A stretch of DNA of 64,000 nt from Cryptomeria japonica (lineage: Eukaryota > Streptophyta > Pinopsida > Cupressales > Cupressaceae). Positions 54,285 to 64,000 of the stretch are shown piece after piece. The notes beneath the pieces are model-generated. The model was not told the origin of the DNA, did no database searches, and worked only from the letters and a program-made list of their open reading frames with translations. The DNA is taken from positions 648,185,420-648,249,419 of the forward strand of contig NC_081405.1 in assembly GCF_030272615.1 (NCBI RefSeq), written 5' to 3'. A program made the translations under genes and the position numbers. Position 1 is the first letter of the stretch. Each line of letters starts with the position of its first letter.

Positions 54285-57199
54285 AACGGTTTAGTAAAAA
54301 AAATATATGTTAATGAGTTTAATGTTTTATATATATAATTGGAAAGCGACTTAAATTGAGAAGTCATTATTTATATATATATATATATAATATCATTATT
54401 TATATATATAAATATAAATAAAAATATTTAAATTAAAATTAAAACAAATTATTAAAAAAATGATTAATTAGAAGCTAAGGTGGCAGGTGAAATTTATATT
54501 AAGTAAAAAACAATAATGAGGGTGGTCGATAGTAATATCGACCACTCCCCTTATTTAAAGGGAGGGTTCGGTATTACCACCGACCACTCCTCCTCCCCTT
54601 TCTATTAAATTAATACACCACGTTGTAGCCACATCTAACAAGTCATGTGGTGGCAAGGTTTAATGTTGGGGTTGTAGTCAAACCCACGTAGCTGCTAATA
54701 GTAAGGAATGGAAGTTGATGTTGACTATTCCACGTATGGAAGGGAGGGAGTCCGTTTCATTTCCAATTATCCACCCAAATCTCCACCTTCTCGTGCGTTG
54801 GTACTGCCATTTAATGTGGCTTGAATTAATAAAGACATGGTTTACCAGCCCATGTAAACCCACTAGTATATTGATCGACATGCATAGTAAGAAGTTAATT
54901 TGATTTAACTTTGCATGTTTTAAGGAAGTCATTTTTTTAGTAAAGTCGACTGAGTAAGAGATAATCATGAATTTAACAAATTTAGTAGTTGGATGTCACG
55001 AAGTAGATGATGGATATTTTTGCATGGTGAACACATAGGTGATCGAATCTGATTAGGACTGTTACGTTGCAATAAAACCATGAGTGGTGTCATTTAGAAT
55101 CAATCCACCACTAGGAGAGATAGCTCGAAAGTAGGAAAGAGGGTAGATAACAACACTATATATATATACCATTGAGTTGGAAGAAAGGAAAAAAAAGATA
55201 GGAAGTTAGAGGAAGCAAGTTAGAGGTAGCAAGATAGAGGAGAGCAAGAATGTAGAAGAGCGACAAGAGATTAGAGAGAATGGAATAGAGGAAATTTTGA
55301 TGTGTTTACGACCGAGTCGTAAAATATCGACGATGATCATCTCTGATTTAGTGTCGAACTTAGGGGTTAGGCTCTTGAATGAGTGTTAGTTTCTTTGTTA
55401 TTATTAGAGAATTTTTTAGAGTATAGAAAGGATAAGGACTAGGAATAGAGAGCTCGTGAGATAGAAGAGGACCGAGAAGGAAAGCATTGGAATACGGATG
55501 TATTGCCGACAATTTGAAGTTATCAAGGATCATAATAGACCTGGATCGCGTTTCTTGAGGTAGGCTCAAATCTAGTATGTTTTGTTGAAGAGATTTAAGA
55601 GATAAAGAATGATCTAGTTTTATATTCATGAAATATTCTAATGGAAGAGTTAGAGTCACAATATGAATCATTTTTAATTGTTTAATTTACGATCATGCAA
55701 ATATAGATGCAATAATGATACATTTTATGAAAGTTTGTTGATAAAACTTAGTGAAACTCTTAGAAATTAGATCACCCAATCCTCTAGAAACAGAGTAAGA
55801 GGATAGAGAGAGAAACTTTGAAATTGAATTGCGAAGAAGATGAAATATTAGGATTATAACTTATTAAATAGTGAAGTTTATTTTGATATCATAAGAAAAA
55901 ACTTACACTTTCAAATTAGATCCTTGCATGAAGAGAAAAGATGGTTATCAGGTGTCTCACTAAAAAAGGCCATATAGATAGGTGCTTTATGAATTTTCAT
56001 CATGTTAGATTGTTGTTATGGTAAATTAGTAAAATTAGCGAGTTGAGTATTTAAATCATGAAAAGTCACATATTAGTATTAAACTAAATATGATGTTTGA
56101 GAAAAGAGGTAAATGAACCAAGACACATGGAAAGATAGAGAGCTTAGACGATATCAAACTTAGATTTCTAAACCATAAGAAATGGAATGCATGTTAATGA
56201 TTGCGCTATTTAAATGTTTTGATAATTGAATAAAAGAATGTGAACTCATTTTATTCAATTTGTATGTAGGATATTCTTAATATTTTAATCTAGTCTTTAA
56301 ATTGCTTGAAAGATAGAAGTGGAAGATTGTTTTCTTTCAGATGTATATTTGTTTATCTATGAAAGATTGTCTTCCTTAAACATTATATTAATATCTTATG
56401 AGATATAGGAAGCTAGAATTGAAAAGGCAAAAGATTGTCTTCTGTATATATTTATTCTAGATTTATGTGAACAAAGCTAGATAGGCTTGTGTATGGAAAG
56501 TTGCCTTCGGGGATGGGTGCCGAATATGGAATCTTAGAGAGAATAGTTGCTTTTTCCAAACAATTTACATTTGCTATGCATGGCATTATACTCGGCCGAG
56601 TAATCCAATTGAATAAACAATTGAAATAGATGGAATTATTTTATTTATGCTCTCTACCATATCCTTGATTAATCTTGCATGTTTCTTAATGGAATTAGAA
56701 AAATGAATTGCATGTATAATCTAGGCATGCACTAGATTCCATCTTTCCTTTTGAATTATTTTGCTAAGCAATTCATGCAGGATTGGGTATTCTTGATTGA
56801 CTAAGAATTTCGGGGAAGCGTAAACTTCAAGATTGGGCGGAAAAAGCGTTTGAATCTTGTTCTCGTCTTCATGCTAAAGATTGCATTGGCAATAGCTTGG
56901 GTTGTAGATCAACAGACGCATCTCACCCTTTACTTTGTATTATTTATTATTGAACTTATGGCAACTTGAAAAGCTTAAGTATTGTATGATTGAGATACTA
57001 CTTTTATCAATTTATTGAATGAAGAATCTTTATCTTTTATAGAAATTTTGTGTTTATTACGATCTGAATGAAATGATCAAATGAAGCTATGGATGGAAAA
57101 GTGGAATGAAATAGATTTATTAATTGATTTATGAGTTTATTTAATTATAAAGAGTATTTCGGCTATTATTGAAGTTAGCACGATTTATGTCTTTACATT
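53746..57199. other. AT-rich region without recognised genes
   Basis: It contains an (AT)n tract at about 54,214-54,282, a strong hairpin at 54,522-54,545 and a GA-rich stretch at 55,180-55,290. A TATA-like tract at about 55,160 precedes the GA-rich part, and the composition changes around 54,530-55,600. The stretch could be an LTR or leader of an unrecognised element, but no partner copy is in the window. Confidence 0.35.
54214..54282. repeat. (AT)n microsatellite
   Basis: About 34 uninterrupted AT units; similar short runs lie at 54,003-54,022 and 54,374-54,388. Confidence 0.95.
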
Positions 57200-58323
57200 T
57201 GCTAATCACTAATTTGCAGAATCCGGTATTCCTTAAGTATATTCCGATATGATCAGATCTTGTGCTGAGGTTCTGGTATATTGTTTGAGATGATCTTATG
57301 TATCTTTATTTCAGATGGTTCATAATTTGGTGCTCCGCAAGTTATCTTTCTTTGTGACAATTGCTGATTGGTTGTGTTCTTGAGCTTCTAGATGTTGATC
57401 GATGAATATTTTATAAGTGGTGTTGGTGCAGTTGTTGGTGATGATTATAACATGCTTACTGGTGTTTCCTAGTCATGTCCTATTTGTTTTGGCAATCCAC
57501 ATTGATCGTTGTGTGAGTTTCTGGTGGTTTTTGTCAACTGGTATTGATTTTCATGTTATGCAGTATTTCTAGTGGTGTAGCGTGTTGCAGTTGATCTTGG
57601 CGTGATTTCTATTGGATGTGATCATTTGGAAATTTGAATTAGGTCCATGCTATGTAATGTAAATCATAATATTGGTCTGGTGGTTGATCTTTGTATCATG
57701 TATGTAATTTTTAATTTTAGGGTTGACAGTTTAGCCGACCTTGTTATCAAGGTTGGTGATTTGTATATATACATGAGTTATTCACTTAGTTTTGGTGTTG
57801 GTATTGTGCCTGCATTATCAGAGAGAAGTAAATGTTCAAAGAAGAGATTTATCATTCAGTGAAGTGTTGAGGTGAGATCGGTGTTGCAGAGAAGACAACT
57901 ATGCTTAATAGGAACTGTCATTAGGAATTTGTAGATGCTATCATTGCAGTTCATTTCTTTTGGATTGTAGTCTGAATCCTATTGTAAGTCAGTGAGACTT
58001 CCCTGAGGGTTGTAGCCTTCTGGGAAAATAATTTTTGAGTAGTGAGCTCTAGGCAGTGTGCCTGAATACATGTGCATTCCCTATTGTAATATTTTCACAT
58101 ACTACTGTAGAGTATCATCTTACTGTGTGTAGGTTCCCATTGTGGTTTTTTCCTTAACCAAGTTTTCCACGTTAAAAATCTTGGTGTTGTGTGTTGTGTT
58201 GTTAATTTGCTTATCTGTTCATTGCTGCAGTTTATCAGTTATTATTTGGGAGTTGAATTTTGTTGATCCGGTGATGACTCATTTACCCCCCCTCTCAGTC
58301 TTCCTTCTTAATTACTGCTAACA
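57200..58323 (+). repeat. Probable solo copia LTR (element F)
   Basis: Plus-strand landmarks match the D LTR in opposite orientation. One is the block around cccattgtggttttttcc (58,138-58,155). Another is the end tttaccccccctctcag followed by ACTGCTAACA at about 58,283-58,323. No PBS, gag or pol follows on the plus side, and no second LTR is seen, so it is probably a solo LTR. The left edge is approximate, since I could not find a clear TG start or target duplication. Confidence 0.5.
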
Positions 58324-58529
58324 TCCTCTTATTTATTCTAGGAGGATTCATGGGGAGGCTATCCAAGTATTGGCAGCTAGCTTGATATCCAAATCACAGG
58401 AACTTGGCTAACACACAATTGGGGAATTTTCATTAAGGACTATGTTGTTTTCTCAACTCATGCCCCCATGGGATGGTATTGGAATTTTTTTTAGGGGCTT
58501 CCCCTCCCCACACACAAAGTTGACCAAAT
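58324..58529 (+). pseudogene. LINE remnant, left piece (interrupted by element E)
   Basis: A short plus-strand stretch (RGFPSPHTKLTK near its end) runs into the text after element E, where it continues LKGILKNRQFIFRNGQDSL. Removing E and one target copy gives continuous LINE-like text of the region between RT and the zinc-binding C-terminus. Several stops are present. Confidence 0.5.
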
Positions 58530-58987
58530 TGTTGGTGTAAATAATTATTCATCATGGATATTATTACACCTTACTTAAGTTAACTTAGGAAATGCATTTC
58601 ATATTAGTTTGGGTATGAGACACTTGGGTGTTTGTGCCAGATTGGGATAGTGTGTGTAGGAGAATTTCCACCTTTTGTGGTCTTATCTTGTTGTTACATT
58701 CCGCCTTTGATGGGTGATCCACCTCATGTGGAATATTTTATTGTTTCTCCTACCTACCACAGCTATTTCCTACCTACCCTTGTTTCTTATTGAGCCACAT
58801 GTCACGTTTGTGTGCTCACATATCCATATAGCCTTGCCTATATAAGAAAGCTCATATTAATTGTATGTAATGCTTGATGATCCAGTTCATCAGTATTTTC
58901 ATCTTGATAGAGTACAGTTTATTACTATCATCTATTTTTTCTCTCTTGTACTTTTCATTGAGCTTTTGATCTTGGAAAAATCTCACA
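58530..58987 (+). repeat. Element E 5' LTR (458 bp)
   Basis: Begins TGTTGGTGTAAATAATT and ends AATCTCACA. A TATA box CTATATAAGAAAG lies at 58,838-58,850. In the 3' LTR the same place reads CTATACAAGAATA. Confidence 0.9.
58838..58850 (+). promoter_or_regulatory. Element E LTR TATA box
   Basis: CTATATAAGAAAG, about 140 bases before the LTR end, a normal copia spacing. Confidence 0.5.
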
Positions 58988-59000
58988 TGGTATCAGAGCC
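58988..59000 (+). other. Element E primer binding site
   Basis: TGGTATCAGAGCC, initiator tRNA-Met type, directly after the LTR. Confidence 0.92.
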
Positions 59001-60569
59001 ATTAGAGTGTCTTTGATTAGTCATTTTGAAGGCTTCAATTTTTGGATCTGAGGAGGTTCTATTTTTGGGGGTGTCATACATTGATTTGGACATCACAGTT
59101 GCATCCGAGAGGTCATTTCCATGAATTTTGAGTATAAAGTCAGTCTATTTTGGTGAGAAAATGTTTTTTGCCAATTTTGCTATTATTGTACAGATTTTGT
59201 TAAAAACCAGAATTTTTTGAGAAATTTTTTTTTTATTTCATTTTAAAAAATAAAATTCGCAATTTTTCATATGTTAAAGTTTTTTTTTAATTTGAAAAAA
59301 AAAAAAAAAAAAGAAATATCAAAAACATTTTTGCGGTCCACAGACCCGCCCGTACTGCACCTGCGTGTGTTGTAGGTTTTGCGAGGTTTGTAGGACCTGT
59401 CGTCGTACTGCATCAACACCGTGACCTAGTCGACCTCTTCACCACTGACATCCTTTCCACTTGCTACAAGCTCCCATCAACCTTCCTCCCTTCCGACGTC
59501 GACAACCCTTCCTCTCAGCCCCAGCCCTTCTGACTGCTACCGACTCCGGCCCCAACCCTTCTAACTACTGACGATCAAACCATCAATGCTAAACCCATGG
59601 TGACCGAGTTCTGACACCAACTGCCACCTGGCTCCGCTGGCGACCACCCTCCGACACTGCTACCTTCCTATGGCTACTAGCTGCACCCCGCTAGTCAGCA
59701 ACCACCTTGACAGACACGAAGGAGTTTGACCGCACCGAAAGCCACGTGGCACTCCTCCATTCGCCGATCATAGTAGAGCAACTCTGGCATGTGTTACTTT
59801 ATTATTTACCTTGTCAGCACCCAGTCAGCAGTTCGTACTGTACGGATGTCCATATAGGCAGGGAGGCAAAATGTTTTAGATGGCTAAATGGGTGTCAATT
59901 TTAAGCCCATCATTTGCTGACGTCAGTAGTATTTGGAAATTTTTTTAACCCCCCTCTCATTGGGCTTTTTGATTTTGCAATCCGACTTCAAATGACCACA
60001 TCTTGCTCATTTTTGCTTCTTTTTTAGTGCTTTTTTTTTTGGAATGGGATAGAATTTAGGGCTCTTCACAGTGGTTGAGAGATTTTATGATTTTGATGGA
60101 CTTATTTTTCAAAAATTGCACATCTTCATGACTGTACCTATCTAATCCCTGTTTTTGCAACTTCAGGGGCTTCGTTTGGGGTCATACGACCTCCTTTTCA
60201 GGTGTCATTTTTTTGGAAGTGCATAATTTTTCATCTACTTTCATAATATGCCATTATTTTGTATTGATTTTGAGTAGAAATTATACTTTCAGTATTTGGT
60301 CATTTTTGGCCTATTTGCTATGTGTATTTCACTTGGCTATCAGTTTAGAGCACTAGGAATATTTGTTGAAGTCTCTTATATATTATTTTGAGAAGTTTAA
60401 AATTGAAATCATAAGTCCACTTTGCCTTGTTTTGCAAGTGGCCCATTGTATACACACTAAGTATAAAGTGCCAAATCACCATTTTCGGTGGGTTTCTTGA
60501 TTGAGTAATTTGGGAGGGTGTCTTATGTGATTGTGACTCTCTCTATCTTGTGTTTTTTCATTTTTTGTG
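59001..60569 (+). other. Element E leader, non-coding
   Basis: A long leader between PBS and gag. It includes poly-T/poly-A runs at 59,225-59,315 and a GC-rich block at about 59,335-59,800 that stands out from the surroundings. No convincing ORF; the 65-codon frame at 59,707 is probably chance. Confidence 0.5.
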
Positions 60570-61415
60570 CTATGGGTTCTCCTAAATTTCCACCTTTAAC
60601 TCCTCATAATTATGCATCATGGAAGATAAAGGCATGCAGTAAACTAATGGAAAAAAGGACTCATTCATTATGTAAATGGAACTATAACAGCACCACCTGA
60701 TCCTAAGGCTGATCCTAATGCTCAAATTGAATGGCTCACTAAGAATGCTATGACACTTGGAACTCTTAGAAAGTATGTAGCAGATGATCTCATTTTTCAC
60801 ATTGATAAGTGTACTACAATTAAAGAGGCTTGGGTTATTTATGAGAAATTGTATGGATAAGTTGATGAGATTAAAGGCTACAAGCCTGATAGTGAACTCA
60901 CAACATTGGATCCCAAGGATTTTGATACAATCCAAGATTATGCCACAAAAGAAAATGAGCTAAGAGCAAAGCTAAAGGATTGTGGCATTGACAAAAAGGA
61001 TGCTCAATTGGTTTACAACTTGTTGGACAAGCTTCCTTTAGAGTATGCAGCCTTTGTATCTAGCTTTAACACCCATAGGTTAGCTCAAGGTTCCTCATAC
61101 ACTTCTCCCTCATTTGATTCATTCACGAGATGTTGATACTTGAGCAATCTATGTTGACCAAGATGGGGATTCTCAAATCTTCAAAGTCACAAGATTTGGT
61201 GGCTAATAAGGGGAATCAAAGCAATCAAGCAAAAGGAAAGAGTCAAAAGCAACCTAAGTCAAAACCACAACAAGATGTAGCATAATCTTCCTCTCCACAA
61301 CAAGGTGATTCACCACTCTCACCTAAGAGGAAATCCTATAAGGACAATATTTTTTGTGCATATTGCAAGAAGTCGGGACATGATGAACATCATTATTACA
61401 AGAAGGATATTGATG
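60570..61415 (+). pseudogene. Element E gag with zinc knuckle
   Basis: The frame begins MGSPKFPPLTPHNYASWKIK, the usual copia gag opening. It shifts near 60,665 and continues LGTLRKYVADDLIFHI and TTIKEAWVIYEKLYG, a stop, then LTTLDPKDFDTIQDYATKEN, LVYNLLDKLPLEYAAFVSS. Near 61,355 a knuckle-like CAYCKKSGHDEHHYYKK has Tyr where the last Cys of CCHC belongs. The order and spacing are those of the UBN2/copia gag family. Stops and frameshifts make it inactive. Confidence 0.85.
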
Positions 61416-61900
61416 AGTTGAAGAATCTTCTTGAGAAGAACAAAATCAACCTACCTTCTAGAATGTCTACATCAACTTCTTCTTCCAAGGATAAAGGAAA
61501 GGATCACTCTTTTGGGACAAATAAAGGAAAGGGATAAGCTCTTTTCTGCTATTACAAGTCATGATTCAGGGAGATGGCTTCTAGATTCAAGGCCTTCTCA
61601 TCATATGGCGTCTTTGTAGTCTATGTTCTCTTCATTTGAGCCTTGCCATATGCCATAGATTTTGATGGGCAATCATACATACATGGATGTGATTGGGAAA
61701 TGATCTATTCCCATTGGGGATAACTCCTTCAATGATGTGATTTGTGTACCCCACTTGACAAACAATCTTATTTCCATCTATCAAATCACACATGGGGAAC
61801 TAGGAAAAATATAGAGTTCACACCTGATTCAGTTATCATTAGAGACTTGGAGACTAGAGCTATCATTGTGACTGGGTTGGTTTCTCATGCATCTTGGTTG
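61416..61900 (+). pseudogene. Element E protease remnant
   Basis: WLLDSRPSHHMAS near 61,575 replaces the family's WLLDSGASHHM, so the D-S-G-A loop is damaged although Asp remains. The text NHTYMDVIGK, SIPIGDNSFNDVICVPHLTNNLIS and FTPDSVIIRDLETRAI follows, split by stops and a frame change at about 61,740. This is the ordinary copia protease and its C-terminal flank. Confidence 0.8.
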
Positions 61901-62617
61901 TACTCTTTTTCACATTTTAGTCCTATTGATGAGGCTAATTCTTCCTATGTTGATGATTCAGATTTTGAGGAGAACTTTGGGTACTTGAACTTGGGGATTC
62001 TCACATGTGATCTCATTCTTGAGCCTTGTATTTCATCTCCTCCTATTGATATCACATCACTTATTTCTCTTGATGATGCAGCTAGTGCGATAGTTTTTCT
62101 TTCTTATGATTCAATGCAGCAGGATAATTCATGTCTTCTAGCTTTAGTTGATTAGGATGCCTACTTGATAGACATTATAGGTTTGCTTGTGGAGTCCTAC
62201 ATTGCAAATTTGGGAGACATCATTGATGACATTCATCTTCTCTTTGATGAAGATGATCTTTCTTTTATTGTTGCAAGGGAACACTCTGACCCTCTTGTGC
62301 ATTCTCTACATGATCATTCTTTCGAGGTTGACATGATTGTGGATACTTTTGTACAATAGTTGGAGGAGGTCTCTTTATCTTTTGAGGAGACATGTGAGTC
62401 TTTGGATATTATTCTACATTCTTCTACACTAGATCTTGGAGTCCCTTTTTCAGAAGTGTGGAACAATTTACCACCTTTGGAGGGGGTATCTTATAGCATC
62501 AACATGGGGACACTTGAGCAGTTTTTAGAGATTCCATTCAGCACGAGTATTTCCTACATCTTCCTTTCATTATTGGGGAGACTTCATGGATACACCTCTG
62601 GTTTTGTTTCTTCCTAA
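61742..62617 (+). pseudogene. Element E acidic frame of unknown origin after protease
   Basis: A single frame of 292 codons is interrupted by only two TAG stops (62,153-62,155 and 62,357-62,359). The first 60 residues end the protease flank (SWLYSFSHFSP). The rest is rich in Asp, Ser, Leu and Ile (VDDSDFEENFGYLNLG, DIIDDIHLLFDEDDLSF) and resembles no integrase or RT. It may be sequence captured by the element, or highly altered pol. No second copy is in this window. Confidence 0.5.
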
Positions 62618-63009
62618 GGGGAGGAATGTTGTTTGACATTCATGGAGTAGTTTCTTCATACATCATCGAGATTATATCATTGGTGCAGATTCTACATTGA
62701 GGGGGAGCTACCTAGTCTCTCTTCTTCTTCTCTCATATGGGGGCTTTTTGCTCACATGGGGTTTTGTCCTTCACATGCTTCTATGAGAGTTCTTTGTATA
62801 TGGTTTTCATCTCTCTTTTGGGTGATGGTTTTTTCCCATTGGGTTTTTCTCTCATTCCCCACTTTGTGAGAGATTTCATTGCATTGGTTTGCATGCATTT
62901 GCATTTGTACATGGGTACCTAACATGGCCATGTATCTGGGACCCATCTTGCATTTCTTAGTTGCATTGTAGACTTAAGTGCATTCCCCTAAGTTGAACTT
63001 AAGGGGGGG
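62618..63009 (+). other. Element E 3' untranslated region and polypurine tract
   Basis: No ORF is supported. It ends in AAGGGGGGG at 63,001-63,009, directly before the 3' LTR. Confidence 0.7.
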
Positions 63010-63467
63010 TGTTGGTGTAAATAATTATTCATTATGGATATTATTATACCTTACTTAAGTTTACTTAGGAAATGCATTTCATAGTAGTTTGGGTATGAGA
63101 CACTTGGGTGTTTGTGCCACATTGGGATAGTATATATAGGAGAATTTCCACCTTTTGTGGTCTTATCTTTTTGTTACATTCCACCTTCGATGGGTGTTCC
63201 ACCTCATGTGGAATATTTTATTGTTTCTTCTACCTACCACACCTATTTCCTACCTACCCTTGTTTCTTATTGAGCCACATGTCATGTTTGTGTGCTAACA
63301 TATCCATATAGCCTTGCCTATACAAGAATACTCATATTCATTATATGTAACACTTGATGATCCAGTTGATCAGTATTTTCATCTTGATAGAATACAGTTT
63401 ATTCCTATCATCTATTTTGTCTCTCTTGTACTTTTCATGGAGCTCTTGATCTTGGAAAAATCTCACA
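63010..63467 (+). repeat. Element E 3' LTR (458 bp)
   Basis: The same length as the 5' LTR, with scattered substitutions. It is followed by caact, the right-hand target copy. Confidence 0.9.
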
Positions 63468-64000
63468 CAACTCAAAGGTATCTTAAAGAATAGGCAATTC
63501 ATTTTTAGAAATGGCCAAGACTCCCTTATTTAGACCTTTTCCAAATTAGGCCAATATACAACGAAGGATGGATACAACCTTCTTACTAGTCAAATGAAAC
63601 CGTATGACCCCCAAATCAATCCTAAAATCTTTTGGAATAGCAGGATCATTCAAAAGGTTGGGGTGTTTGCTTGGATTACCACTAGAAAGAAAATTCTAAC
63701 AACAAAAAAATTTAAGAAAATGGGTTTTGAAGGTCCCTCAAGATGTGTACTATACAAGGCTCATGAGGAAATAATAAACCATCTCCTTCTCAATTGCCCT
63801 TTCTTAGCCAAGTGTTGGAGGTAGCTCTATGCTAAACTAGGTTGGATTATTGCCCTTCCCAGTGATATTATTTCAATCTTTCAAGGATGGCCAGTTAGAC
63901 CCAAGGATGAAACTCTAAATCCTTTATGGGAATTTAGCCCTTCTAGTTTAATTTGGGAGATACGGAAAGAGCACAACAAAAGAATTTTTTGTAATAAGGC
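63468..64000 (+). pseudogene. LINE C-terminal zinc-binding region, continues beyond the window
   Basis: The frame 63,594-63,824 reads NPKIFWNSRIIQKVGVFAWI, TRKKILTTKKF, CVLYKAHEEIINHLLLNCPF and AKCW. This is the reverse-transcriptase zinc-binding region (zf-RVT type) of plant LINEs. The second Cys of the C-x2-C pair is Tyr. After a stop it goes on LYAKLGWIIALPSD and EIRKEHNKRIFCNK to the window edge. Element E splits it from 58,324-58,529. Confidence 0.85.

Larger units (their letters stand above)
58530..63467 (+). mobile_element. Element E: copia-type retrotransposon lacking integrase, RT and RNase H
   Basis: 4,938 bases, with LTRs 58,530-58,987 and 63,010-63,467, PBS 58,988-59,000, PPT 63,001-63,009 and flanks caaat/caact. 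Gag, zinc-knuckle and protease remnants lie at 60,570-61,900. Beyond the protease the frame changes to acidic text unlike any pol domain and ends at 62,617. So it is a copia-derived non-autonomous element, now also broken by stops. Confidence 0.88.

Noticed and set aside
55360-55671. 103-aa minus-strand ORF
   Set aside because: Isolated, no motif, in a GA/AT-biased stretch; consistent with chance.

Overview
The window looks like nuclear DNA of a seed plant. It has one ordinary plant gene with short introns, surrounded by nested, decayed LTR retrotransposons, LINE remnants and AT-rich spacer. The giant Tat/Ogre-like elements and slow removal of old copies would fit a gymnosperm such as a conifer, but that is only an inference. 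I see no rRNA genes, CRISPR arrays or bacterial-type genes.

Positions 1-42,700 are almost entirely nested retrotransposons on the minus strand. Element A is a Tat/Ogre-like Ty3/gypsy element. Its retropepsin lies at 30,256-31,567 and its G-patch, RT, RNase H and integrase at 1,735-5,754. It was split by element B, a roughly 16-kb Ty3/gypsy element (5,760-30,250) with LTRs of about 4.95 kb. Each B LTR carries a roughly 3.1-kb reading frame. B's reverse transcriptase was then split by C1 (13,137-21,623; target duplication cattc/catta). Copia element D sits in A's protease region from 31,568. Its LTR was split by C2 (32,251-40,773; perfect ccaag duplication). C1 and C2 belong to one non-autonomous family that keeps only a protease ORF and a G-patch ORF, both resembling A.

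D ends in a roughly 640-bp alternating purine-pyrimidine microsatellite (42,721-43,366). After AT-rich spacer comes the only intact host gene, a five-exon GDSL esterase/lipase on the minus strand (44,990-46,741). Its exons join in frame to 363 residues, and one intron uses a GC donor.

Positions 47,000-57,200 are mostly AT-rich and without recognised genes. They hold small tandem duplications, a LINE reverse-transcriptase fragment (53,460-53,745) and a 362-bp miniature LTR element (51,152-51,513). The two 135-bp LTRs of that miniature element each contain a 71-nt tRNA-like sequence with consensus A and B boxes. This is the most unusual object in the window.

Positions 57,200-64,000 hold a probable solo copia LTR, then a LINE remnant split by copia element E (58,530-63,467). 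E keeps gag and protease remnants, but an acidic frame of unknown origin takes the place of integrase, RT and RNase H. The LINE zinc-binding C-terminus runs to the window edge.
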